A stretch of 25,611 bases of DNA from Rhodobacteraceae bacterium UBA7436 (GCA_002478745.1 DLQI01000106.1:55357-80967), one strand, 5' to 3'; counted from the stretch's first letter, positions 1 through 8,314 are shown. Notes: generated from the sequence alone by a model not told the origin. Numbers and translations are program-made.

Positions 1-372
1 TTCTTCAGCCGCAGTTGAAGACGCCTGATCAAGCGGTGCTGCGCCAAAGTTGATGAAACCCTTGATGGTGGTGTCACCATCTTCGTTCGCAAGACCATCA
101 TGGAAAAACGATTTTGCCATCTCCGCTGTAACCGCAAGTGACTCAGTTTGATCGACACCAAACTCTTCAGTTTCCCAAGTTTGGTCAAGTGCTGTCACAG
201 TAAGGACACCGTCAGTTTCATTAACGAAAACAATGGTATCACCAGCAGACACATAAGTGGTCTCTGGAAAGTATGCATCGGGAAGAACTGTAATTTCGTG
301 CTCGTCAGCCTGAACAGGTGTCGAGATGAATAGTGTAGCCAAACCGGCCATCAATGTAGTTTTGCGTAGCAT
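1..372 (-). CDS. Secreted cupredoxin-like protein, 3' part outside window
   Basis: An open frame of 124 codons runs from an ATG at 372 to the left edge without a stop, so the C-terminus is missing. A Shine-Dalgarno AGGAG lies about 8 bases before the ATG. The N-terminus (MLRKTTLMAGLATLFISTPV, then QA-D) is a clear signal peptide, so the protein should be exported. The mature part has a short beta-rich stretch (ITVLPDAYFPETTYVSAGDT, then IVFVNETDG), the usual N-terminal pattern of plastocyanin/azurin-like cupredoxin domains. The first copper-ligand histidine expected after the F-x-N-x-D turn is not seen (DGVLTVTA instead), so it may not bind copper. An acidic, Ala/Ser-rich stretch follows near residue 115. 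Function is unknown; only the export and fold guess are supported. Confidence 0.6.
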   Translation of the reverse strand, partial: MLRKTTLMAGLATLFISTPVQADEHEITVLPDAYFPETTYVSAGDTIVFVNETDGVLTVTALDQTWETEEFGVDQTESLAVTAEMAKSFFHDGLANEDGDTTIKGFINFGAAPLDQASSTAAEE

Positions 373-462
373 CTGTGAGCTCCTGTTTATTGGCCCCACC
401 CGTAAACATTAGGCGATACTTAGATAAACAATTGGGCATAAATGTGACCTGATCATACAACT

Positions 463-1347
463 CTATTCAATTTGAAGTTTTAACCATGTTTTAAAGGCAT
501 TTAGCGGCGCAATGTTGGCCCGATCCGATGGCCAGACCAGGTAATAAGTGCCTATGCTATCGCTTGTATGGGTAGATGCGCGGCACAGTTGACCACTGTT
601 CAGATAGGGTTCTGCGACAAAGGTAGGAAGCAAAGCGATTCCCATGCCATGCAGGGCTGCTTGGGCCATGGTTGAAAATTGGTCAAACATCATTCCAGAT
701 GGGATATCTTCGTCTATTCCATGGGCGCTTAGCCACCTTGCCCACCCTTTTTTCCGCGTTTCAAGGTGCAGCAATGGGTGTTTCAAAATGGCACGTGGAT
801 CAGCGACGGGTTGTTCTAATAAATTAGGCGCGCAAACAGGTATCACCGTTTCAGACATCAGCTTCATATGTTGCGCGCTTGGCCAATCCTCTCGTCCAAA
901 ATGAATCGCCGCGTCAAAGCGGTTGGCGCGGAAATCAAACGGCGCAAGGCGGGTAGATAGATTTATCGTAACCTCTGGATGCTCCTTGGCAAAATTCGAT
1001 AAACGCGGTGCCAACCAATGCATTCCAAACGCTGGAAGGATCGCCAAATTTAAAGTTCCGCCATTAGGATTTGCACGGGCTTCAATCGAGGCAGAGGCCA
1101 ATTGCCCTAATATGCTACGCGCCTTTAAAGCAAAGGCCTGACCGGCTGGTGTCAGTCGGAGCACTCGACCCTCGCGCTGCATCAACCGTACGTCCAATTG
1201 ATCTTCTAAGGTCTTTAGTTGGCGGCTCACCGCGCTTTGGGTCAACGACAATTCTGATGCAGCCGCCGTGGCGGTTCCAAGGCGCGCAATGGCTTCGAAT
1301 GCCAACAGGGATGATGTCGAGGGCAGGAAGCGTCGGGGCGCAAGCAT
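463..1347 (-). CDS. LysR-family regulator, GcvA/GcdR-like, next to gcdH
   Basis: This is a 294-residue LysR-type regulator of normal length. Residues 8-65 form the winged HTH (SLLAFEAIARLGTATAAASE, then LSLTQSAVSRQLKTLEDQL), followed by the linker helix and a periplasmic-binding-like effector domain from about residue 95. The wording of the HTH and the GMGIALLPTF segment resemble the GcvA-like subgroup. The start ATG is preceded by GAGGAAAA about 10 bases upstream. It is divergent from glutaryl-CoA dehydrogenase with about 100 bases between the starts. This is the arrangement of GcdR-type activators of gcdH known in other proteobacteria, so it probably controls gcdH in response to glutarate/glutaryl-CoA or a related lysine/tryptophan breakdown product. 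The effector is inferred from context only. Confidence 0.85.
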   Translation of the reverse strand: MLAPRRFLPSTSSLLAFEAIARLGTATAAASELSLTQSAVSRQLKTLEDQLDVRLMQREGRVLRLTPAGQAFALKARSILGQLASASIEARANPNGGTLNLAILPAFGMHWLAPRLSNFAKEHPEVTINLSTRLAPFDFRANRFDAAIHFGREDWPSAQHMKLMSETVIPVCAPNLLEQPVADPRAILKHPLLHLETRKKGWARWLSAHGIDEDIPSGMMFDQFSTMAQAALHGMGIALLPTFVAEPYLNSGQLCRASTHTSDSIGTYYLVWPSDRANIAPLNAFKTWLKLQIE

Positions 1348-1403
1348 CTATGCGTTTTCCTCATGTAATGCAGGATCAACAAGCATTAGAACTTTGGTGA
1401 ATT

Positions 1404-1424
1404 ATTTGCAATATAGTTGCTAAT
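1404..1424. promoter_or_regulatory. Candidate LysR operator between lysR and gcdH
   Basis: A 21-base dyad lies in the divergent intergenic region. Arms ATT-x-GCAA and TTGC-x-AAT flank a 5-base centre (TATAG), with one mismatched position per arm. LysR-type regulators usually bind such AT-rich interrupted dyads between their own gene and the divergent target. The site ends 26 bases before the gcdH ATG, which is close for an activator site. It could therefore be the proximal half of a longer binding region or a repressor site. Confidence 0.35.
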
Positions 1425-1450
1425 CATAAATTTTGCGAAAGGCGCGTCAA

Positions 1451-2674
1451 ATGAGTGCAGAACAAAATGGTCTGAAAGCCAAGGATAAACCGGATCTTGG
1501 GTCGTTTGATTGGGTCGATGCATTCCGCCTAAGCGGTCAGCTCAGCGAAGATGAGCGGATGATCCAAGCGTCTGCGGCTGCTTATGCGTCGGAAAAACTG
1601 GCACCACGCGTAATCGATGCCTTCGCCAATGAGGTCACTGACAGAAGCATTTTTTCAGAGATGGGCGAGATGGGCCTGTTGGGCGTAACTCTGCCAGAAG
1701 AATATGGCGGCCTAGGCGGGTCCTACGTCAGCTACGGGCTAGTTGCCCGTGAGGTTGAGCGGATCGACAGTGGCTATCGCTCTATGATGTCCGTGCAATC
1801 CAGCCTCGTGATCTACCCGATCTATGCCTACGGTTCTGAAGAGCAACGTCGCAAGTATCTTCCAAAGTTGGCATCTGGCGAATGGGTTGGTTGCTTTGGC
1901 TTGACTGAACCTGACGCGGGCAGTGACCCTGCTGGGATGAAGACAGTCGCCAAGAAAAGCGACAGCGGTTACGTCATCAGTGGCTCCAAAATGTGGATTT
2001 CAAATGCGCCAATCGCGGATGTATTCGTGGTTTGGGCCAAGTCAGAGGAGCACGGCGGCAAGATCCGGGGATTTGTTCTTGAAAAAGGAATGAAGGGGCT
2101 GTCTGCGCCTAAGATCGGTAACAAACTTTCATTGCGTGCATCCGTTACAGGCGAAATCGTGATGGAAGGCGTTGAGGTTGGCGAAGATGCTTTGTTGCCT
2201 AATGTTCAAGGGCTTAAAGGCCCGTTCGGCTGTTTGAACCGTGCGCGTTACGGCATCGCATGGGGCGCGATGGGCGCTGCAGAATTCTGCTGGCATGCGG
2301 CACGTCAGTACGGTTTGGACCGCAAACAGTTCAACAAGCCACTGGCTGGTACGCAATTGTTCCAGAAGAAATTGGCAGACATGCAAACAGAGATTTCATT
2401 GGGCCTTCAGGGCGCATTGCAAGTTGGTCGCCTTATGGATCAAGCGAATGCTGCCCCTGAAATGATCTCGATCATCAAGCGTAACAACTGTGGCAAGGCG
2501 CTCGATATTGCGCGCATGTCGCGCGACATGCACGGTGGCAATGGCATCAGTGGTGAATTCCAAGTGATGCGTCACATGATGAACCTAGAGACAGTGAACA
2601 CCTATGAAGGAACGCATGATGTACATGCCTTGATCTTGGGTCGTGCCCAAACGGGTATTCAAGCGTTCTTTTAA
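1451..2674 (+). CDS. gcdH: Glutaryl-CoA dehydrogenase
   Basis: This is a 407-residue acyl-CoA dehydrogenase that oxidises and decarboxylates glutaryl-CoA to crotonyl-CoA, using FAD and passing electrons to ETF, in lysine/tryptophan/glutarate breakdown. The start is ATG at 1451, with AAAGG 9 bases upstream; an upstream in-frame TTG at 1433 is less likely. Family signatures are LGVTLPEEYGGLGGSYVSYG, the FAD-binding segment CFGLTEPDAGSDPAGM, and the C-terminal TYEGTHDVHALILGRAQTG. Glu386 in that last motif matches the catalytic base of human GCDH. Length matches the family. It is convergent with the HD-domain gene (5 bases between stops). No CoA-transferase partner gene is adjacent. Confidence 0.95.
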   Translation: MSAEQNGLKAKDKPDLGSFDWVDAFRLSGQLSEDERMIQASAAAYASEKLAPRVIDAFANEVTDRSIFSEMGEMGLLGVTLPEEYGGLGGSYVSYGLVAREVERIDSGYRSMMSVQSSLVIYPIYAYGSEEQRRKYLPKLASGEWVGCFGLTEPDAGSDPAGMKTVAKKSDSGYVISGSKMWISNAPIADVFVVWAKSEEHGGKIRGFVLEKGMKGLSAPKIGNKLSLRASVTGEIVMEGVEVGEDALLPNVQGLKGPFGCLNRARYGIAWGAMGAAEFCWHAARQYGLDRKQFNKPLAGTQLFQKKLADMQTEISLGLQGALQVGRLMDQANAAPEMISIIKRNNCGKALDIARMSRDMHGGNGISGEFQVMRHMMNLETVNTYEGTHDVHALILGRAQTGIQAFF

Positions 2675-2679
2675 ACGAC

Positions 2680-3288
2680 TTAAGCGCGGACCTCTGTCAC
2701 TAGAGGCTCGCGTTCACCCGCGCGAATAACGTCTGGGTCATAGGCCTGGCGCGCAAAGACCTCGCGCACCATGGGTGCGAAAAAATCGATGGATAAAGTG
2801 TCGTAATCTGGGTCAAAGCTTGATTGATCCCAGCGTTCGCAAAATGACGCACAATCATCGAAATAGATGTGACCTGCGAATTGGTCTCTCTTGTTCGGGT
2901 TCCCGCCAACGTGGTGTCCATAGTAAACCATTTGGAAATCCCCATGCGCCTGGACGCACCAGCTGCATTGTTCGCGTACAAAGGGGCGTAATATGGCAGC
3001 TGCGTATTCGTCGTGATTGTAGGGGGCATAGATGTCGCCGATGTCGTGTAGTAACGCGCAAACAACCCAATCAATATCGGCCCCATCGCGCCATGCACGG
3101 GTGGCGGATTGCAACGAGTGACCAAGGCGCGTGATCTTGTAACCTGATAATCCCTCATCCAAATCCACAAGTGCCTGAAGAAGTTTGTCAGCAGTGCCTT
3201 TGGCGTGCTCAGTCTCATGTTTCGTAAGGAACGCGTATTCCTCTGCCGTGCCATCTTTCATCTGGGTGAAGTTAACTGTTTTACTCAT
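2680..3288 (-). CDS. HD-domain protein resembling PhnZ/TmpB-type diiron oxygenases
   Basis: This is a 202-residue cytosolic protein. The start is ATG at 3288, with AAGGA 8 bases upstream; an in-frame ATG lies at 3294 and a longer frame exists upstream. Candidate metal ligands are His57 (GHSLQ), His81-Asp82 (ALLHDIGD), His92 (YNHDEYAA), His115 (VQAHGDFQ) and Asp154 (ERWD). The 24-residue distance from His57 to His81 and the wording HSLQ-x-A...ALLHD-x-G match the HD-type mixed-valent diiron oxygenase PhnZ as I remember it. This is unlike a typical HD phosphohydrolase, which lacks the extra histidines in this layout. The residues just before His57 (YKITRLGH) do not carry the PhnZ lid Tyr/Glu pair, so the substrate is probably different. 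No phosphonate genes are nearby. Older annotation would call it a metal-dependent phosphohydrolase. Confidence 0.75.
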   Translation of the reverse strand: MSKTVNFTQMKDGTAEEYAFLTKHETEHAKGTADKLLQALVDLDEGLSGYKITRLGHSLQSATRAWRDGADIDWVVCALLHDIGDIYAPYNHDEYAAAILRPFVREQCSWCVQAHGDFQMVYYGHHVGGNPNKRDQFAGHIYFDDCASFCERWDQSSFDPDYDTLSIDFFAPMVREVFARQAYDPDVIRAGEREPLVTEVRA

Positions 3289-3449
3289 GCACATGATCCT
3301 TTTGCTGGCGATACATTGGATGTCAGATCGTGCCAGCACAAGCCATTTTCTAATGGGCATTATTTTACCATATGGGTGCCCGAAACGCAGTGCCTGCTGC
3401 AGATACTAAACGTCACACCCGAGAATTTGGGGTTGGCGCTAGACATGTC

Positions 3450-3462
3450 AGCGAACGTCGCT
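3450..3462. promoter_or_regulatory. Inverted repeat upstream of coxL-like gene
   Basis: A perfect interrupted dyad (AGCGA-ACG-TCGCT) lies 41 bases before the coxL-like ATG. It sits inside a looser larger symmetry (GACA ... GTGTC) spanning about 3443-3468. It lies in the 215-base divergent gap between the HD-domain gene and the coxL-like gene, where no other gene is seen. It could be an operator or a leader hairpin; no regulator gene is adjacent. Confidence 0.25.
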
Positions 3463-3503
3463 AGTGTCCATTTTTGAAAGTTCATTTGCTTGGGAGCAGA
3501 CGC

Positions 3504-5801
3504 ATGGAAAAGTTCGGAAAAAGCCAACCGGTAAAACGGGTTGAAGATGTGCGTTTTCTGGTCGGACAAGGCCGCTATGTGGATGACATCGCGCCTGCCG
3601 ATGCATTGAACGCATTCTTTTTCCGCTCTCCAGTAGCGCATGCCGTTATAACCGAGCTTGATGTAGATGATGCGCGCGAAGCCGAAGGTGTTCACGCGGT
3701 GCTAACCTGTGCGGACCTTGAAACAGCAGGCATGAACCTAGAAATGGCTGCGGTTCTAGTGAAGAACTGTGATGGAAGCCAAGGCGCCGCAACCAGCCGT
3801 ACGATGCTGGCCAAGGATCGCTTGCGTTTTGTTGGTGAGCCGATTGTGGCTGTGATTGCAGAGACGTTGGCCCAAGCGCGTGATGCAGCTGAATTGATTG
3901 TGCTGGATTATGACGAACTGCCTGCAAAGATGGATCTTAAGGCGGGCGGCGAAACCCTGCATGAAACAGCGCCCGACAATGTCGCGTTTGACTGGGGTAT
4001 GGGTGACGAGGCAGCAACCAATGCAGCGTTTGAGAAAGCGGCACATGTTGTCAGTCTAGATGTTGGCGATAACCGCATTATCGTCAACTCAATGGAGCCA
4101 CGTGGCTGTTATTCATATTGGGAAGATGATCGCCTTCACGTTGCCATAAACGGTCAAGGTGTTTGGGTGAATAAGACCCAAATGACAGCAGCATTTGGTC
4201 TGGAGCCTGATGATGTTCACGTGACCAATCCCGATACTGGCGGTGGTTTTGGGATGAAAGGTATGGGGTATCCAGAACCATTCAGCCTTGCCCAAGCTGC
4301 GCGGGTGTTAGGGCGGCCTGTACGTTGGATGTCTGAGCGAACAGAGGCGATGCTGTCTGACAATGCTGGGCGCGATCTGACGTCATTGGCGGAATTGGCG
4401 TTTGACGAGAACCTCAAGATTACCGCGTATCGTGTGCATTCCGACATAAATCTTGGCGCTTACAATTCGCAGTTCGCCCAACCGATCCAAACACAATTGT
4501 TTAGCCGTGTTTTAATGGGTGTTTATGATGTGCAGGACACCTATTTAAGTGTGAATGGTTATTTCACCAACACCACACAGGTCGACGCATATCGTGGTGC
4601 TGGGCGCCCTGAGGCGATCTATGTGTTAGAACGTGTCATGGACCGTGCTGCACGTGAGTTGGGCATTGATCCGTGGGAATTGCGCCGCCGTAACTTTATC
4701 AAACCTGATCAGTTCCCTTATCTGGCGGCCACTGGTGAGACTTATGATGTGGGCAACTTTGACCTCTTGTTGACCCGCGCGGCTGAGGTTGCTGATGCGG
4801 ATGGTTTTGTTGCGCGTCGTACTGCCGACGAGGCTAAGGGGCTGCTGCGCGGCCACGGCATTTGTTATTATATCGAAAGCATCTTGGGCGCGCCGGATGA
4901 AACAACCAAAGTTGTGTTCAACGACGACGGGACAGTTCACATTCTGGTCGGCACGCAGTCCGGCGGGCAGGGGCACGAAACGGTCTATGCACAGTTCCTT
5001 AGTGACCAAACGGGCATCCCAGCAGATTTAATTTACGTCATCCAAGGCGATAGCGATCTGATCAAAAAGGGTGGTGGCACGGGCGGATCGCGCTCTGTCA
5101 CAGTGCAAAACAATGCCACGTTGGTGACCGTTGCGACGATGACAGAAAAATTCACCGCATTCTTGTCCGATGAAATGGGCGTTGGTGCTGCTGAGATCAG
5201 TTTTGATGATGAACGCTTCCGCGCTGAGGGATCAAACTTGACGCCAACTATGCTTGAAGTCGCGGATATGGCGCGCACGGCTGGGCGCAGTGATCTCCTT
5301 GAACACGAAGAGCATGTGAAACTAGAGGCGCGCAGCTTTCCAAATGGCGCACATGTTTGCGAGGTCGTGATTGATCCCGACACCGGTGTTGTCACCACTG
5401 ATCGCTATTTCGTGGTCGATGATTTTGGGAACCTGATCAATCCTGTACTGGCCGAAGGCCAAGTTCACGGTGGTGTCGTTCAAGGCATCGGGCAAGCTCT
5501 GACAGAACACGTCGTCTATGATGAAGACGGTCAGTTGCTCACCGCGACCTTTATGGATTATGCCATGCCTCGTGCAGATGATGTGCCGCAGATTAGTTTC
5601 ACTTCGGTTCCTGTTCCCTCGACGGCCAATGTAATGGGCATGAAGGGGTGCGGCGAAGCTGGAACTGTTGGGGCTTTGGCAGCTGTTGCAAATGCTGTTC
5701 AAGATGCGTTGTGGGATCGCGGGGTCCGACAGGCGGATATGCCTTTCACCCCGCACAAAGTTTGGGAACTGCTGCGAGATGCGTCTGCCGTCACTAAATA
5801 A
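3504..5801 (+). CDS. Form II CoxL-like molybdenum hydroxylase large subunit (orphan)
   Basis: This is a 765-residue molybdopterin-binding subunit of the xanthine dehydrogenase/CO dehydrogenase family. The start is ATG at 3504 with GGGAG 7 bases upstream; a TTG at 3474 is in frame but poorer. The N-terminal a/b-hammerhead domain (about 15-130) starts with RVEDVRFLVGQGRYVDDI. The Mo-cofactor domain follows with GGGFGMKGMG, GGQGHETVYAQF, GTGGSRSVTVQNNAT and the C-terminal GCGEAGTVG (catalytic Glu718). The active-site loop is AYRGAGR (362-368), diagnostic of form II rather than genuine CO dehydrogenase (AYxCSFR). Substrate is therefore unknown, probably an aldehyde or N-heterocycle. The FeS (CoxS) and FAD (CoxM) partners normally found beside it are absent here, so they must be supplied in trans or the complex is non-functional. 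Confidence 0.88.
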   Translation: MEKFGKSQPVKRVEDVRFLVGQGRYVDDIAPADALNAFFFRSPVAHAVITELDVDDAREAEGVHAVLTCADLETAGMNLEMAAVLVKNCDGSQGAATSRTMLAKDRLRFVGEPIVAVIAETLAQARDAAELIVLDYDELPAKMDLKAGGETLHETAPDNVAFDWGMGDEAATNAAFEKAAHVVSLDVGDNRIIVNSMEPRGCYSYWEDDRLHVAINGQGVWVNKTQMTAAFGLEPDDVHVTNPDTGGGFGMKGMGYPEPFSLAQAARVLGRPVRWMSERTEAMLSDNAGRDLTSLAELAFDENLKITAYRVHSDINLGAYNSQFAQPIQTQLFSRVLMGVYDVQDTYLSVNGYFTNTTQVDAYRGAGRPEAIYVLERVMDRAARELGIDPWELRRRNFIKPDQFPYLAATGETYDVGNFDLLLTRAAEVADADGFVARRTADEAKGLLRGHGICYYIESILGAPDETTKVVFNDDGTVHILVGTQSGGQGHETVYAQFLSDQTGIPADLIYVIQGDSDLIKKGGGTGGSRSVTVQNNATLVTVATMTEKFTAFLSDEMGVGAAEISFDDERFRAEGSNLTPTMLEVADMARTAGRSDLLEHEEHVKLEARSFPNGAHVCEVVIDPDTGVVTTDRYFVVDDFGNLINPVLAEGQVHGGVVQGIGQALTEHVVYDEDGQLLTATFMDYAMPRADDVPQISFTSVPVPSTANVMGMKGCGEAGTVGALAAVANAVQDALWDRGVRQADMPFTPHKVWELLRDASAVTK

Positions 5802-6859
5802 ACGTATCACGCGGTGGCTGATGGCCCGTTTTGGACGGGCCACACCAGAGGTTTTGCCACGTAAACGTGGATCAACGACCCATGTTATTATTATGGACGG
5901 CACCATGTCCACGTTGGCAGAAGGGCATGAGACCAATGCAGGTCTTAGCTATAAAATGCTGGCCGAAGTGGATGGTGATATTTCGGTTTTTTATGAACAC
6001 GGATTGCAGTGGTCCAGTTGGCGCCGTCCCGGAGATGTGCTGATGGGGCGTGGTGTCAATCACCAAATTCGCCGTGCTTATGGCTACCTAGCGTCGCGCT
6101 ATCGAACGGGCGACAAGGTTATCTTGCTAGGTTTTTCACGTGGTGCCTATGCTGTTCGTTCACTGGCAGGTGTGATTGACATGGTGGGGTTGTTGCAAAG
6201 CAACCAAGCGACCCAGCGTCGAATTCGTGATGCCTATCGGCATTATCGCCGTGCCCCGCAAAGCGGTTCAGCGAAGGCGGTTCAGTAAGGCGTACTGCCA
6301 CTCTGAAGTTAAAATCGAAATGATTGGTGTTTGGGATACAGTGAAATCATTGGGTTTGAATGCGCCAGTGCTATGGCGCTTCAGTGTCGCCAAACATGCA
6401 TTTCACAGTCACGCATTGGGACCTTCGGTTCAAAATGGTTATCATGCGTTGGCCCATGATGAGACACGTGTAGTGTACAGTCCCGTATTGTGGACCACGA
6501 ACGACAGTTGGACTGGCCATATGGAACAGATGTGGTTTCGTGGCGCGCATGGGGATGTCGGTGGGGAGCTTGGCGGTATGCCGCAGGTGCGCCCACTTTC
6601 AAATATTCCACTGGTTTGGATGTTGGAAAAGACTGTTAAGCACGGACTGGCTTTGCCGGCAGGTTGGCAGGATCGCTTTGCACAAGATCCCAAAGCCCCT
6701 GCGCGCGGCACTTGGACCGGCTATAGCCGCGTCTTTATTAATCGCAAGTCTCGTATTATCGGTGCTGACCCGTCGGAGGCAATTCATCCAAGTGTCGCAC
6801 AGGCCCCGGCCGAAGAACCCGCGCTTTGGTACAAATTGTTTTCAAAGTTACGCGGTTAG
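5779..6859 (+). pseudogene. DUF2235 alpha/beta hydrolase gene, broken by +1 frameshift
   Basis: Two overlapping frames together encode a complete DUF2235 protein of about 359 residues. The first part runs from an ATG at 5779, overlapping the coxL-like gene by 23 bases, to a TAA at 6286-6288. It has the N-terminal IMDGT motif and the nucleophile elbow GFSRGAY (Ser120). The second part continues in the next frame from about 6280 to a TAG at 6859, with EMIGVWDTVKSLG and WFRGAHGDVGGELGG, which supply the other conserved family residues. Skipping one base near 6277-6283 restores an uninterrupted protein (SAKA then FSKAYCH). There is no homopolymer at the break. It may be a real inactivating mutation, an assembly error, or less likely recoding. 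DUF2235 contains Tle1-type phospholipase domains, but no secretion genes are near. Confidence 0.8.
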
Positions 6860-7344
6860 GGTTTGTTGATCGACATGATGATGCATGTCGTTGAGCCGGT
6901 GGCATATAGCTTGCCATCTTCCACACCCCGAATTTCGCCAGAGGCCACGCCAGTTGAGCGTCCTGCGTGATCAACTGTGCCTATACAATCAATCGCCATG
7001 CCCAATGGGATAGGGCGGGTGATGTTAATTTTGTATTCGAGAGTGGTGTAGACAGAGCCGCGCGGCACGCGTGTCATGACGGCGCAAGCCATAGCGCTAT
7101 CTAGCAATGTTCCATACCAACCACCGTGAACCGTGCCCATTGGGTTGGTCACGTTGAATTCTGGAACGCCGCGAAATACCACGCGGCCGTCCGATACTTC
7201 GAACAACGAATATCCCATCGTGTCGCCAATAGGTGGTCCAGGATGTGCGCCGTCCAAAATACCTTGCATGAATTCTAAGCCAGACATGGCCAAAATTTCA
7301 TCCAATTTAAGCAGATCAGCAGCTGTTTGCGCGCGTGTAACCAT
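6856..7344 (-). CDS. PaaI-family hotdog-fold thioesterase
   Basis: This is a 162-residue single hotdog domain with the PaaI/YdiI signature NPMGTVHGGWYGTLLDSAMA, where Gly-Gly and the downstream Asp form the acyl-CoA thioester hydrolysis site. It is followed by the TLEYKINITRPIPLG strand typical of the family. The start at 7344 is chosen because GGAG lies 6 bases before it; an in-frame ATG at 7356 lacks a ribosome site. It lies about 60 bases downstream of metF on the same strand, so the two may be co-transcribed. Its stop overlaps the DUF2235 stop on the other strand by 4 bases. The substrate cannot be told from the sequence; an aromatic or medium-chain acyl-CoA is usual for the family. Confidence 0.88.
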   Translation of the reverse strand: MVTRAQTAADLLKLDEILAMSGLEFMQGILDGAHPGPPIGDTMGYSLFEVSDGRVVFRGVPEFNVTNPMGTVHGGWYGTLLDSAMACAVMTRVPRGSVYTTLEYKINITRPIPLGMAIDCIGTVDHAGRSTGVASGEIRGVEDGKLYATGSTTCIIMSINKP

Positions 7345-7407
7345 TGGTGTCTCCATCGGGCGTTTCGCTATCTTGAAGCTAAAAACCCGTTAGGATCACA
7401 GCAAGTG

Positions 7408-8274
7408 TTACGCCACGTTGCGAATGCTATGGGACTGCGTGACCCCCAACGCATGGCACACATCGCGCGTTAGGTCGGGACGATTGAGTGTATAAAAGTG
7501 CAAGTCGCTAACACCCTCGTTTAGTAGATCATCACACAACTCTGTGCATTGAGCGACCGACAAAAGATCCAACCTGCCATCGCGCGTGGCTTTGTCAAAG
7601 GTCTGGGCCAGCTCGTCAGGAATGTATGTGCCGCATTTTTGGGCAAATTTGCGGGCGCTGGTCCAGTTTGTGATTGGTAAGATCCCGGGTGTAATTGGAG
7701 CTGTGATCCCAGCATCCGCACAAGCATCGCGGAAACGAAGGAAGCCATCAGCCTCAAAGAAGAATTGGGTCAATGCCTCACAGGCACCTGCGTCGATCTT
7801 GGCTTTTAGCCAATCTATGTTTTGCTTGGAGGATGCCGCGTCTGGATGAACATCAGGATACGCGCCAACGCGGATATTGAAACGGTTTGTCTTTGCAAGG
7901 GCCGTGATCAAGGCACAGCTGTCTGAGAAGCCATCAGCGTGCGGCCTGAATTCGGTGTCGCCTTTGGACGGATCTCCGCGCAATGCCACGATATCAGTAA
8001 TCCCTGCATCCGCAAATTTGTTGGCCGTATTCATAACGTCGTCTTTGGACGCGCCCACGCATGTGAGGTGGGCCGCAACACGGTGGCCCGATGTGCGGTG
8101 CAGCGTTTCAGCCGCATCGTGAGTTAGATGTTGATCAGAACCGCCAGCACCATAAGTCACGGAAAAGAAGCGTGGGCCAAGTGGAGCGAGAACCTGCGCT
8201 GTGTCCCATAGCCGGAAGGAGGCATCGATGGATTTCGGGGGGAACACTTCAAACGAAACGGATGGCACAGGCAT
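7408..8274 (-). CDS. metF: Methylenetetrahydrofolate reductase
   Basis: This 288-residue flavoenzyme reduces 5,10-methylene-THF to 5-methyl-THF, the methyl donor for methionine synthase. Features seen are the N-terminal SFEVFPPKS (catalytic Glu), FFSVTYGAGGS, the FAD/NADH barrel segment DIVALRGDPSKGD and the segment ALTQFFFEAD. The start ATG at 8274 has AAGGAG 7 bases upstream; a longer frame to 8400 runs into the regulatory region and is rejected. Length fits the bacterial family (about 290). It is divergent from metR with a perfect MetR box in the 81-base gap, so it is probably activated by MetR with homocysteine. No riboswitch-sized leader is present. Confidence 0.96.
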   Translation of the reverse strand: MPVPSVSFEVFPPKSIDASFRLWDTAQVLAPLGPRFFSVTYGAGGSDQHLTHDAAETLHRTSGHRVAAHLTCVGASKDDVMNTANKFADAGITDIVALRGDPSKGDTEFRPHADGFSDSCALITALAKTNRFNIRVGAYPDVHPDAASSKQNIDWLKAKIDAGACEALTQFFFEADGFLRFRDACADAGITAPITPGILPITNWTSARKFAQKCGTYIPDELAQTFDKATRDGRLDLLSVAQCTELCDDLLNEGVSDLHFYTLNRPDLTRDVCHALGVTQSHSIRNVA

Positions 8275-8314
8275 TGGTCTCTCCTTTTTTGCCCTTGTCG
8301 CAGAAATCAAAACA

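Noticed and set aside
2700..3254. 184-residue frame on the same strand as the HD-domain gene
   Set aside because: It is another reading frame of the HD-domain gene, which has the conserved motifs; the alternate product has no family features.
3504..5801. True aerobic CO dehydrogenase (form I)
   Set aside because: The active-site loop is AYRGAGR, not AYxCSFR, and the partner subunits are absent.
5322..5936. 204-residue minus-strand frame opposite coxL/DUF2235
   Set aside because: It lies entirely opposite two well-supported genes, has no recognisable domain and no ribosome site; it is a codon-bias shadow.
6268..6300. Programmed +1 frameshift in the DUF2235 gene
   Set aside because: No RF2-like slippery codon, upstream Shine-Dalgarno-like stimulator or downstream pseudoknot is evident, so a mutation or assembly error is preferred over recoding.
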